Assembly (NCBI GenBank): GCA_030623545.1
Contig: JAUXLW010000055.1
Span: 1 to 7,711, forward strand
Origin: Acidimicrobiia bacterium
GTDB lineage: Bacteria > Actinomycetota > Acidimicrobiia > Spongiisociales > SHLN01
Direction of reading: 5' to 3'
Length of the DNA stretch: 7,711 bases
In this document: positions 1 to 7,552 of the stretch, piece by piece
Numbering within the stretch: position 1 is the first letter of the stretch
Layout: each line of letters begins with the position of its first letter
Notes under the pieces: model-generated
Databases searched by the model: none
Told to the model about the DNA's origin: nothing
Seen by the model: the letters and a program-made list of their open reading frames with translations, nothing else
Position numbers and translations under genes: made by a program

Positions 1-2550
1 CTGTTCCGGGGCTTGCTACAAACCAGCACGCTGGCCGAGGAAATTTCCGACTTCCTGCTCCGCTGCAATGAGCTTCTCATCGGGCCCGAGGAGATAGCCG
101 ACTTTGCCCGCGACGATTGGCGGGCCCTACCAGAATTCTTGCGCAGCTACCGACGCCGGCTGCAGGAACGCAACCGCATCGATTACGGCACGGTGCAGGC
201 CGCGGCGGTACAGGCTTTGGGCCACGCCCCCACATTGGACAGAGTGACCGCAGGGGCTCGCTACGTGCTAGTCGACGAGTATCAGGACACGACAATCGCT
301 CAAGCCCGCCTGCTGGAGCTGCTGGTGAGCGGCGGAGCCAACCTCACAGTGGCGGCAGATCCGTATCAGTCGATTTACAGCTTTCGCGGGACCGACCTGG
401 CCAATGTGGAACAATTCCCCGAGAGGTTCTCACGAAATGGCCGGCCGGCATCGCGCCTGGTCCTCACAACCTCGTTCCGGACCCCCGCAGCAATACTCGA
501 CGCCGCCGCCCGCCTCACCTCCGGCCTCGAGTTACCCGGAGCCGCCGGCCCGGTAACCCCAGCGTCCGGAGTGGGCTCGGTAGAAGCCGTGCTGTTTCAG
601 CAGTCAAGTGAAGAGGCGGAATGGGTGGCGGCCGAGATACAGGGCCTCCACCTCGCAGGGCTTCCCTTCCGAGACATGGCCGTTTTCGTCCGCTCCAAGC
701 GTCGGTTTCTTCCAACTCTCTCGCGGGCACTGGAGCGCCTTGGCATACCCCACGTGCAGCCGGATTCGCGACTCAGTGATCATCCCGCGGTACGCGCAGT
801 CTTTGACTGCGTCACCGCCGCCACCTCCGGCGGCCGTGAGGCTGATCTGGCACTGCGCCGGCTCCTGTTGGGCCCTCTGTTTCGCCTACCGATCGGACAG
901 GTGCGGGGGTTGGAGCGAAGCCGGGGTGCCCCGCCGCGGGCCTGGCCGGAGGTCATCGCTGCGGATGTCCCCGACGCGGCAGGCCTGGGCGAGCTCATCG
1001 CCGACTCCACCTGGGCCACAAGCGCCCCTGCCGCCGACGGTTTCTGGAAGTTGTGGGAAACACTCCCCCAGTTTGCCGACCTCGTCGTTGACCAGCGGCG
1101 CACCGAGGAACGGGCGGCCTGGAGCTCGCTCTCGCAGGTCTTGTCGAGGCTTTTCGAGCGAGATCGCGCCGCCAGCCTCGCCGACTTCGTGAGATGGTCC
1201 GACGAGGAAAGCTTCGAAGCTCAACCACTCCTCGATTTCCGTGATCAAGGCACCGACCGGCTAACCATCACGACCCTGCACCAGTCGAAGGGGCTGGAGT
1301 TCGAGGTTGTTTTCATTGCTGATGCAGTGGACGGTGTTTTCCCCGACCTGCGCCCCCGGGAGTCTCTGATCGGTACCCGGCATTTATCTCCCCACCTGCC
1401 CTCCGACCCGGCCGCCTACCGCCGGTTTCGCCTGCAGGAGGAGACGCGGCTCGCATACACCGCCATGACGAGAGCCCACCGGCAGGTGATCTGGACGGCT
1501 ACTGCCGGCGGGATCGACGAAGGTCTTGGCGCACCCAGCCCTTTCCTACATCGGGTAGCCCCCGAGGGGCCCGTGCCGCCGCCGGACCGCGGCGACCATC
1601 CGGTTACTCAGGCTCAAGCCGAAGCCTGGCTTCGCCGAATCGCCGCCAATCCGGAGGTAACAGCCCCGCGTCGACTGGCCGCCCTGCACGCGCTCGCCAC
1701 CGGGCCGCGGCACGGCCTCCGCGAGCCAGCCCTGTTCGCTGGCATCCGACCGCCAGGGCCCGCGGTCGGGCTGAAACCCGCCGTGTTACGCCTCTCGCCG
1801 AGTCAAGCGGATTCCTACGAGACCTGCCCTCGCCGGTATGCGATCGAACGGCGACTGAGGGTGCGGGAGGGAACCAGCTCCCATCTGGAGTTCGGCTCGC
1901 TTATCCACGATGTGCTCGAGCAAACCGAACGGGATGCCCACGAGAACGGTCTCCCGCACGGGACGGAAGCTGGGGCCCAGGCCCACCTCGAGGCTCGATG
2001 GGACCCCACCCGATTCGGGCCGTCTCCCTGGTCCGAGCCATGGCGCCGACGCGCCGAGCGGGTACTCGAGTTCGTTTACAACCACTGGCCGGACCGTCCG
2101 GCTTCGATCATTGATCTCGAACGACCGCTGAGTCTCAATATCGACGAGGTCGCCTGGTTCGGGCGAGCGGATCGCATTGAGGCCGGTGATGGAGTGGTGC
2201 GAATTGTCGACTACAAGACGGGTGGGAGAAATGTCACCGACGCCGACGGCGCCGAATCCCTCCAGCTTGGGTTCTATATCCTCGCAGCCCGTCAGGACCC
2301 GGAGCTCACGGGTCACGGGCTGCCGGACGCCGGGGAACTGTGGATGGTGGCAATGACGGACCGCAAGTCGTTGCGGATGATCCCCTTCGATCCGAAAAAC
2401 CTGGATGGGGTGGAAGAGAGACTGCGGGCGGTCGCAGAAGGCATCAACAGTGACGATTGGCCTGCTCGCCCCAACGAACACTGCGGGCGCTGCCCGGTAA
2501 GGCTCGTCTGCCCCGCTTTCCCTGAAGGAAACATGGCATACCAGTCGTGA
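1..2550 (+). CDS. adnA: AdnA-like UvrD-family helicase with C-terminal RecB-type nuclease (5' truncated)
   Basis: The reading frame is open from base 1, so the gene starts upstream; the TTG at 13 is only an internal codon. The Walker A motif and about 135 or more N-terminal residues are missing, judging from the downstream paralogue. Visible superfamily 1A motifs: II (VDEYQDT, 271-291), III (AADPYQSIYSFRGTD, 352-396), IV (TTSFRTP, about 466-486), V (TTLHQSKGLEFE, 1270-1305) and VI (YTAMTRAHR, 1456-1482). After a linker comes a PD-(D/E)XK nuclease: first Fe-S cysteine (codon 1825), histidine of FGSLIHD (1906), aspartate of GRADRIE (2170), DYK (2209-2217), QLGFY (2263-2277), then CGRCPVRLVC (2482-2511) with the other three cluster cysteines. 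The family resects DNA double-strand breaks in the cytoplasm as a heterodimer with AdnB. The AdnA assignment rests on lying upstream of an AdnB-like gene, the order known in mycobacteria. A generic UvrD/RecB-like helicase-nuclease is the cautious alternative. Confidence 0.85.
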   Translation: MFRGLLQTSTLAEEISDFLLRCNELLIGPEEIADFARDDWRALPEFLRSYRRRLQERNRIDYGTVQAAAVQALGHAPTLDRVTAGARYVLVDEYQDTTIAQARLLELLVSGGANLTVAADPYQSIYSFRGTDLANVEQFPERFSRNGRPASRLVLTTSFRTPAAILDAAARLTSGLELPGAAGPVTPASGVGSVEAVLFQQSSEEAEWVAAEIQGLHLAGLPFRDMAVFVRSKRRFLPTLSRALERLGIPHVQPDSRLSDHPAVRAVFDCVTAATSGGREADLALRRLLLGPLFRLPIGQVRGLERSRGAPPRAWPEVIAADVPDAAGLGELIADSTWATSAPAADGFWKLWETLPQFADLVVDQRRTEERAAWSSLSQVLSRLFERDRAASLADFVRWSDEESFEAQPLLDFRDQGTDRLTITTLHQSKGLEFEVVFIADAVDGVFPDLRPRESLIGTRHLSPHLPSDPAAYRRFRLQEETRLAYTAMTRAHRQVIWTATAGGIDEGLGAPSPFLHRVAPEGPVPPPDRGDHPVTQAQAEAWLRRIAANPEVTAPRRLAALHALATGPRHGLREPALFAGIRPPGPAVGLKPAVLRLSPSQADSYETCPRRYAIERRLRVREGTSSHLEFGSLIHDVLEQTERDAHENGLPHGTEAGAQAHLEARWDPTRFGPSPWSEPWRRRAERVLEFVYNHWPDRPASIIDLERPLSLNIDEVAWFGRADRIEAGDGVVRIVDYKTGGRNVTDADGAESLQLGFYILAARQDPELTGHGLPDAGELWMVAMTDRKSLRMIPFDPKNLDGVEERLRAVAEGINSDDWPARPNEHCGRCPVRLVCPAFPEGNMAYQS

Positions 2551-5500
2551 TGACATTCGACCCCTCTCCCGAGCAGCAGCAGGTGATCGACCATCCGTTG
2601 GGACCCCTGCGGGTCAACGCCGGGGCCGGCACGGGCAAGACGACAACGATGGCGCTGCGACTCGTCAACCTCCTCGGCACGGGCCAGGTGGCAAGCGCGC
2701 TCGGTGTGACCTTTACCAACAAGGCCTCGGAAGAGCTTCGCCAGCGCATCGAGGAGCTGGCTGCTCTGGCCGGACAGTTGACGGATACCGGCGACGTGGA
2801 GGTGACGACCTATCACGGTTTCGCCGCCAATCTGCTTCTCGAATTTGGCGCCTACGTCGGCGTTGAGCGCACCGCCCGCCTGGTGACGCCGGGGTTCGTG
2901 CGTCAGCTCTTGCGAGATGCGTTGGGTGGCGGGTCCTACCAGCATCTCGACCTTTCAGCCCCTGGACAGCGAGTAGAGGAGCTCGCTGCCCTGGCCGGGC
3001 AGTTGGCCGATAACCTGCGGGACCCTGAATCGGTGCCGGGCGGGGAAGGAGACGTCGGAGAAAGACGAGCGGAGATGCTCGGGGCCCTCACCCGTTACCG
3101 CCGGCTCAAGCACCAGCTCGGCGTGATCGACTTCAGCGACCTCATTGCCCTCGCCCACCGGCTGGTTGTGGAGCAACCCGCCGTCGCCGCGGCAGTACGG
3201 GGGCGATTCGGCGTAGTCCTCCTCGACGAGTACCAGGACACCAACCCGGCCCAGCGCGAGCTTTTACGCTCCCTCTTCGGCGACGGCTTTCCGGTCACGG
3301 CTGTGGGAGACGCCGACCAGACCATCTACGAGTGGCGTGGGGCCTCACTCGAGAACTTCGCGAGATTCCCCGAGCACTTCCCCGGGCCGGAAGGCACTCC
3401 CAGCCCCACACTCCAGCTGTCACTCAACCGCCGATCCGGTCATCACATCGTCACGGTCGCCAACACCGTCGCGGAGCAGATCTCGCGGCGAGCAAACCGC
3501 GAGCCTTTACGGGCGCTCGACACCGCAGGCGAGGGAGAGGTGGCGACCGCCTGGTTTCGCACCGCCGGTGAGGAGGCCGACTGGCTGGCAGCCGAGATCA
3601 TTTCGGCGCACGAGGCCGGTCTGGAGTGGCGAGATATCGCATTGATTTTCCGAAAGAACGCCCAGATCCCGCTGATCCGCCAGGTATTGGCTGAGGCGGG
3701 TGTGCCGATCCAGGTAGTGAGCCTCGGTGGCCTGCTTCACGTTCCCGAAGTCACCGACCTGTGGTCGTGGCTGCGGATTCTCGAAGATCCCAGCGATGGC
3801 CCGGCACTGTTGCGGATTTTGCTCGGGCCTCACTTCGGGCTCGGGTTCGGCGACCTGGTACCCCCGGCGGAGTGGGTGCGGGAGCAGGATGGCACGATCT
3901 CCGATGAAGGCGACGTCCCGGGATTTACGCTTCTCGAGGCGATCCTGGAGGTCACAGAGCTCCCCCGCCCCGAAGCCACGACGGCATTGGAACGGTTTCG
4001 CTCTCTCCACTCGACCCTTGTGGAAGAGGCGCAAGGCGTCTCACTGGTCGAGCTTTGCCGCCGCGTGCTCGATCGCTTGGGCGTGTGGATCGAGATCGAT
4101 TCACTCGAGGAAAGCGCCAGCCGCAGTGCCCGCCTCAACCTCTATCGCTTCCTCGATCTGGCCGAAGCGTGGAGCCCGCTTGAAGGCCGCCCCTCCCTGA
4201 CCGCCTTCCTCGAATACCTGGCGCTGCTGGTGGACGAGCGGGCGGCCGAGGAGCTCGACCTGGCTCCAGCTGCCAGCAGCGATGCCGTAACGCTCATCAC
4301 GGCCCACCGCGCCAAGGGGCTCGAATGGGACTCTGTGTACCTCCCGGCGGTCGTCAACGACACGTTCCCAAGCCGTCCCCGGGCATTCGACGACCCGTAT
4401 GCCCGGCCTGCCAGCCTGCCGTTCGCCGCCCGGCTCGATGCCCAGCACCTTCCCACCCTCGATCCCGATGACGCGGACGCCCGCAAGGACGCCCTCCGCG
4501 ACCTCCACACCGATCAGGAATGGCGCACGGCATACGTGGCAGTGACCAGGGCCAAGAAGCGCCTCGTTGTGTCGGGAGCTCATTGGTACGGCCAGAAGAG
4601 AGCCAAGCGTCCCAGCGACCTATTTTCGATAATCGACGATCTGGATATCAGCTCTCGCCTAGCCGATTGCGAAGATGCCGGCTCCAGGCCGGACTCCTCA
4701 GCTGCCCCGCCTCGCGCGGTAGCGCCCGACCCTCACTTCGGCCAGGGATGGCAGGCAGCTCTGCTGGAGACCATGGCCGATCCCGGGTGGCCCCGGGAAG
4801 CTGCCGCAGACACGACGGCGTACGATGCCCAGGTGGAACAGCTATCACTCATCCTTGGCGGGCTCCCCGAGCCCGAAGATGCAGAGCCCGAGGGCCCAAC
4901 CGTGATCTCCGTGTCTTCGTTGGTCACCTATGCGACCTGCCCCAAGCGCTTCTACTGGAGCGAAGTGGATCGCCTGCCCCGGCGGCCGGCACCCTGGCTC
5001 CGGGCGGGCATCGACCTGCACCGCCGCATCGAGCTCCACAACCGTGGAGTCATACCCCTCGAAGTGGCTGATGAGGACACATATGATTTTGTGCCGGACG
5101 AGCAGGAGCCCTCGCCCGATTCATATGAGACCTTTCAGGCGTCGCGGTTCGCCACTTCCAAACCGACATGGGTGGAACGGCCGTTTGTGATGCAGATGGG
5201 CGACATCCGGATAAGAGGGCGGATCGACGCCATCTACACGAAGGACCACTTCTGGGAGGTCGTGGACTTCAAGAGTGGGCGTAACCGGACCGACCCGGCC
5301 CGTCAGGTGCAGTTGCAGGCGTACGGAGTGGCTGCCGATGAGGGAAGCCTTGGGCCCCGCCCCGACTCACTGGCAGTTACCTTCGCCTACTTCGGGAACG
5401 GACTGGAAGAGGAGTCGACGACCGTGGATACGGGTTGGCTGGACACGGCGCGGTCACGGCTCACGACGATTCTCGAAGACATCAACACTGAACGCTTCGA

Positions 5501-5594
5501 GCCCGAGCCGTCGGAAGCCTGCCGTCATTGCGACTTCGTCAAGTTCTGCGAGCCGGGCCGCCAATGGCTCGCCGATAATCCGGCGCTCGAGTGA
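2547..5594 (+). CDS. adnB: AdnB-like UvrD-family helicase-nuclease, complete
   Basis: A complete 1015-residue protein, close to the length of mycobacterial AdnB (about 1100). Q-motif region PSPEQQQVI (residues 6-14); Walker A GAGTGKT with Lys31; motif Ia TFTNKASEEL; motif II LLDEYQDT with Asp227/Glu228; motif III VGDADQTIYEWRGA (3303-3344); motif IV LSLNRRSG; motif V TLITAHRAKGLEW (4290-4328); motif VI YVAVTRAKKR (4533-4562). A poorly conserved acidic linker (about residues 705-785) leads to a RecB-like nuclease: Cys798 in ATCPKRFYW, His825, Asp894, DFK (907-909), QLQAY, and the Fe-S triplet C992-x2-C995-x5-C1001. Both active sites look intact. In the mycobacterial complex the AdnB ATPase drives translocation, so this is probably the lead motor. 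The start is GTG 2547 or ATG 2550, both overlapping the adnA stop. The nearest purine-rich tract (GAAGGAA, 2524-2530) is too far away, so coupled reinitiation is likely. Confidence 0.88.
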   Translation: MMTFDPSPEQQQVIDHPLGPLRVNAGAGTGKTTTMALRLVNLLGTGQVASALGVTFTNKASEELRQRIEELAALAGQLTDTGDVEVTTYHGFAANLLLEFGAYVGVERTARLVTPGFVRQLLRDALGGGSYQHLDLSAPGQRVEELAALAGQLADNLRDPESVPGGEGDVGERRAEMLGALTRYRRLKHQLGVIDFSDLIALAHRLVVEQPAVAAAVRGRFGVVLLDEYQDTNPAQRELLRSLFGDGFPVTAVGDADQTIYEWRGASLENFARFPEHFPGPEGTPSPTLQLSLNRRSGHHIVTVANTVAEQISRRANREPLRALDTAGEGEVATAWFRTAGEEADWLAAEIISAHEAGLEWRDIALIFRKNAQIPLIRQVLAEAGVPIQVVSLGGLLHVPEVTDLWSWLRILEDPSDGPALLRILLGPHFGLGFGDLVPPAEWVREQDGTISDEGDVPGFTLLEAILEVTELPRPEATTALERFRSLHSTLVEEAQGVSLVELCRRVLDRLGVWIEIDSLEESASRSARLNLYRFLDLAEAWSPLEGRPSLTAFLEYLALLVDERAAEELDLAPAASSDAVTLITAHRAKGLEWDSVYLPAVVNDTFPSRPRAFDDPYARPASLPFAARLDAQHLPTLDPDDADARKDALRDLHTDQEWRTAYVAVTRAKKRLVVSGAHWYGQKRAKRPSDLFSIIDDLDISSRLADCEDAGSRPDSSAAPPRAVAPDPHFGQGWQAALLETMADPGWPREAAADTTAYDAQVEQLSLILGGLPEPEDAEPEGPTVISVSSLVTYATCPKRFYWSEVDRLPRRPAPWLRAGIDLHRRIELHNRGVIPLEVADEDTYDFVPDEQEPSPDSYETFQASRFATSKPTWVERPFVMQMGDIRIRGRIDAIYTKDHFWEVVDFKSGRNRTDPARQVQLQAYGVAADEGSLGPRPDSLAVTFAYFGNGLEEESTTVDTGWLDTARSRLTTILEDINTERFEPEPSEACRHCDFVKFCEPGRQWLADNPALE
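2742..2786 (+). repeat. Intragenic direct repeat, copy 1 (15 codons)
   Basis: Codons 66-80 of the AdnB-like gene, encoding QRIEELAALAGQLTD just after motif Ia. It recurs in frame 225 bases downstream. By direct comparison the copies match at 37 of 45 bases and 13 of 15 residues. Three of the eight differences are silent changes in shared amino acids outside the two replaced residues, and a fourth, also silent, is in the Arg codon. Confidence 0.8.
2967..3011 (+). repeat. Intragenic direct repeat, copy 2 (15 codons)
   Basis: Codons 141-155 of the AdnB-like gene, encoding QRVEELAALAGQLAD, the second copy of the element at 2742-2786. It lies in the helical region between motif Ia and motif II. 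Ile/Val and Thr/Ala are the only residue differences between the copies. Confidence 0.8.
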
Positions 5595-6172
5595 TCGCCG
5601 CCGCACTCCTCATCGGGTTCGGCCTCGGGGCCATCCCCTCGGCTCATCTGCTGGCGCTGGCTGTCGGCCACAACCTGCGGACAGAGGGAACGGGCAACCC
5701 CGGCACTGCCAACGCCCTTGTCGTCGGGGGCAAGAAACTGGCTGGAGCCGTCTTGCTGGTGGACATGCTCAAAGGGTTCCTCGCCGTGCAGCTGGGCCTA
5801 GCACTCGTCGGCAGCGGAGGCGCGGTGGCGGGCGGACTGTCGGCCATCAGCGGGCAGATATTCAACCCCTGGTTTCGGTTTCGAGGCGGCAAGGGGCTCG
5901 GGGTCGCAGGAGGAGTGACGATGGCGGCTTGGCCCCTCGGCCTGGTGGTCGCGGTCCCGTTCATGGCAGGCACGGCCCGGCTGATGGGATCAGCTGCCAA
6001 GGGGGCCTTGTTGGGCCTGGCGTTCTACACGGCCGCCACCATCGCCTGGGTGGCGCTCGACCTCCCGGTTGGCTGGGGCATCGACACCGGAGTCGCCCTG
6101 GTAGCACTCGGGTTGGGCGTGCTCCTGATAGCGGCCCCCAAGTTCGTCGCCGACCTGAGACGAGCCACTTAG
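5591..6172 (+). CDS. plsY: Divergent PlsY-family glycerol-3-phosphate acyltransferase-like membrane protein
   Basis: A 193-residue hydrophobic protein of near-normal PlsY length (about 200) with several predicted membrane helices. The family transfers an acyl group from acyl-phosphate to glycerol-3-phosphate, the first step of phospholipid synthesis, in the cytoplasmic membrane. Recognisable features: N-terminal GAIPSAHLLA; a motif 1 equivalent GTGNPGTANA (residues 33-42); VDMLKG (57-62); and the glycine-rich motif 2 loop FRFRGGKG (95-102). Oddities: the usual DIR and GSGN become NLR and GTGN, the motif 1 arginine position is Val, the GH before motif 2 is GQ (88-89), and the C-terminus lacks the expected RHxxN-type motif 3. 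Membership is clear, but catalysis by the standard mechanism is doubtful. The GTG start overlaps the adnB stop by 4 bases (GTGA) without an obvious Shine-Dalgarno, so coupled translation is likely. Only 20 bases separate it from the convergent dtd gene. Confidence 0.8.
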   Translation: MIAAALLIGFGLGAIPSAHLLALAVGHNLRTEGTGNPGTANALVVGGKKLAGAVLLVDMLKGFLAVQLGLALVGSGGAVAGGLSAISGQIFNPWFRFRGGKGLGVAGGVTMAAWPLGLVVAVPFMAGTARLMGSAAKGALLGLAFYTAATIAWVALDLPVGWGIDTGVALVALGLGVLLIAAPKFVADLRRAT

Positions 6173-6192
6173 AGGCAGTTCCCAGGAGCCTG

Positions 6193-6648
6193 CTACGCCA
6201 CCTTGCCGTTGGCGACGTCGATCACCAGCGTTACCGGCCCGTCGTTGACCAGCGCCACCTCCATGTGAGCCCCGAAGACACCGGTGGACACGGGGACGCC
6301 CACTTCGGAGATGCGGCCTGCCAGGCGCTCAATCAAAGGCTCGGCCAAATCCGGCCCGGCGGCCGAAGTGAATGAGGGTCGCCGACCCTTGCGAATATCG
6401 GCCTGGAGCGTGAATTGACTCACGACAAGAATGGACGCATCCGCCTCCAGAACTGAGCGATTCATCTTGCCCTCCGCGTCCGCCATCAGGCGAATGTTCA
6501 CGAGCTTGTCGGCTAATGCGTCGACGTCGGCCGATTCGTCGCCCGGGGCGACGCCGACCAGCACCAGAAGCCCGGAGCCGATCTCGCCGCGAACGACTCC
6601 GTCCTCCATGACCGAGGCCTGAGACACTCGCTGCACAACAGCCCTCAC
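6193..6648 (-). CDS. dtd: D-aminoacyl-tRNA deacylase
   Basis: A 151-residue protein of full family length. It starts with the hallmark MRAVVQRVSQASV and carries both signature motifs of the Dtd fold: SQFTLQAD (residues 77-84) followed by KGRRPSF (87-93), and NDGPVTLVID (135-144), the Gly-cisPro motif region. Dtd homodimers in the cytosol hydrolyse D-amino acids wrongly attached to tRNA, and in well-studied members also remove glycine from tRNA(Ala). The active site lies at the dimer interface and contains both motifs. The start is GTG at 6648-6646, overlapping the popT stop by 4 bases (GTGA on the minus strand). A weak GGAGC (6665-6661) lies about 12 bases upstream, so translation probably depends partly on coupling to popT. 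No substitutions at expected positions were noticed. Confidence 0.96.
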   Translation of the reverse strand: MRAVVQRVSQASVMEDGVVRGEIGSGLLVLVGVAPGDESADVDALADKLVNIRLMADAEGKMNRSVLEADASILVVSQFTLQADIRKGRRPSFTSAAGPDLAEPLIERLAGRISEVGVPVSTGVFGAHMEVALVNDGPVTLVIDVANGKVA

Positions 6649-7523
6649 GCGTCGACCGCGGCTCCGCTGCGCTGGCCAAGCCGGATCAGAAGGAAGACGA
6701 TCCCCACCCCGACAACAGCCAGCAGAAATGGCGCCGCGAACTCATCTGCGATGGGACCCGACAGCTCGGGGCCGTCGATCCCGTTGGGCCACGGCCACAA
6801 CACCCGCAGCGAGCCAAGCAGCAAACCGGTGATGGCGGCCATCACGACGTCGTGGTGAGTCTCGAGTGCCCAATGCAGCGCCGACGAGAAAACCGCCAGC
6901 CCGATCACCGCCCCGACAACAAAAACTGACAATACGTCGATCTCTCGATCGTTAACGGCCGCCAGCACCGCTTCGTACATGCCGAGCATCAGCAACAGAA
7001 ATGAGCCCGAAACGCCGGGGATGATCATGGCGGAGATGGCGAACGCGCCTGCGAAAAAGAAAATCCAGGTGGCAGGCGACTCGGCTTCTCCCGACCGATA
7101 GCCCAGCACCGCGAAAGCGATCAGGGCCACGCTGATGAAGATGGTGATCCGGGCCCGATCCCATCGGGAGACCATGCCCCTGGCAACGACCACCGACGCC
7201 GCCACAAGCCCGAAGAAGAGGGCAGCCATCTCCACGGGGTGATCTTCAAGCAACGTTTCGACAAGACGGGCCAGCGAGACGAGGGCCACGGCGATCCCGG
7301 CGAGAAGCGGCAGAAGGAAGTTCCACTCGATTTGCCTCACGTGCTGTCCGCCGGCCGAAAACTGCAGCCGGGCGAAGGATCCCAGGGCCCTGGACCCATG
7401 GCGGATGTTCGCCACCAGCCGCGGGTAGATCCCGACGACGAGGGCAACCGTGCCGCCGGATACTCCGGGGACAACATCGGCGGATCCCATGAGGAAACCG
7501 CGAAGGAACTGCAGCGGCATCAT
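6645..7523 (-). CDS. popT: DUF368 family protein, probable undecaprenyl-phosphate translocase PopT
   Basis: A 292-residue polytopic membrane protein. The N-terminus has the DUF368 signature, FLRGFLMGSADVVPGVSGGT (residues 6-25), followed by GIYPRL. A second copy of the core motif, IIPGVSGSF (167-175), followed by LGMYEAVLAAV, shows the two-fold internal repeat of the family. About eight hydrophobic segments are visible, ending in a short polar tail. DUF368 members (PopT) have been implicated in returning undecaprenyl phosphate from the outer to the inner leaflet, recycling the lipid carrier for peptidoglycan and other surface polymers; DedA proteins can do the same job. Transferring that role here is by family only. 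An in-frame TGA at 7532-7530 limits the start to ATG 7523 or the adjacent ATG 7520. Neither has a visible Shine-Dalgarno. The stop overlaps the dtd start. Confidence 0.9.
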   Translation of the reverse strand: MMPLQFLRGFLMGSADVVPGVSGGTVALVVGIYPRLVANIRHGSRALGSFARLQFSAGGQHVRQIEWNFLLPLLAGIAVALVSLARLVETLLEDHPVEMAALFFGLVAASVVVARGMVSRWDRARITIFISVALIAFAVLGYRSGEAESPATWIFFFAGAFAISAMIIPGVSGSFLLLMLGMYEAVLAAVNDREIDVLSVFVVGAVIGLAVFSSALHWALETHHDVVMAAITGLLLGSLRVLWPWPNGIDGPELSGPIADEFAAPFLLAVVGVGIVFLLIRLGQRSGAAVDA

Positions 7524-7531
7524 GGCGAATC

Positions 7532-7537
7532 AGCGTA
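7532..7537 (-). promoter_or_regulatory. Possible -10 element (TACGCT) upstream of popT
   Basis: On the minus strand TACGCT fits the TAnnnT pattern and ends 8 bases before ATG 7523. That distance would place transcription initiation at or next to the start codon and give a leaderless mRNA, consistent with the absence of a ribosome binding site. No convincing -35 hexamer is seen 16-18 bases upstream. The alternative is readthrough from the FlgM-like gene, whose stop is only 29 bases from popT. Confidence 0.22.
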
Positions 7538-7552
7538 CTGGAAGGTGGGCGA

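Noticed and set aside
13..2550. TTG at base 13 as the true start of the first helicase gene
   Set aside because: The frame is open to base 1, and a protein starting here would lack Walker A and the whole first part of the motor domain. The gene is cut by the window edge.
1786..2556. Long antisense open frame (256 codons) opposite the AdnA nuclease domain
   Set aside because: It lies opposite a region with clear nuclease motifs and shows no recognisable family pattern. Long antisense frames are expected in GC-rich coding DNA.
1..5594. A phage-defence or other new defence system built on the tandem helicase-nucleases
   Set aside because: Helicase-nuclease fusions occur in defence islands, but the gene order, domain order and intact paired subunits fit AdnAB repair enzymes. 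No defence, toxin or mobile genes are present in the window.
6173..6214. Possible bidirectional terminator between plsY and dtd
   Set aside because: The gap is 20 bases. The only inverted repeats are CAGG-AG-CCTG (loop too short) and CGCCA-9-TGGCG inside the dtd 3' end (6196-6214), with no T-rich tract.
5275..6375. 366-codon + strand frame overlapping adnB, plsY and the dtd locus
   Set aside because: Its translation is Arg/Pro/Gly-rich and low in complexity. It runs out of frame through two real genes and antisense to a third, so it is a shadow frame.
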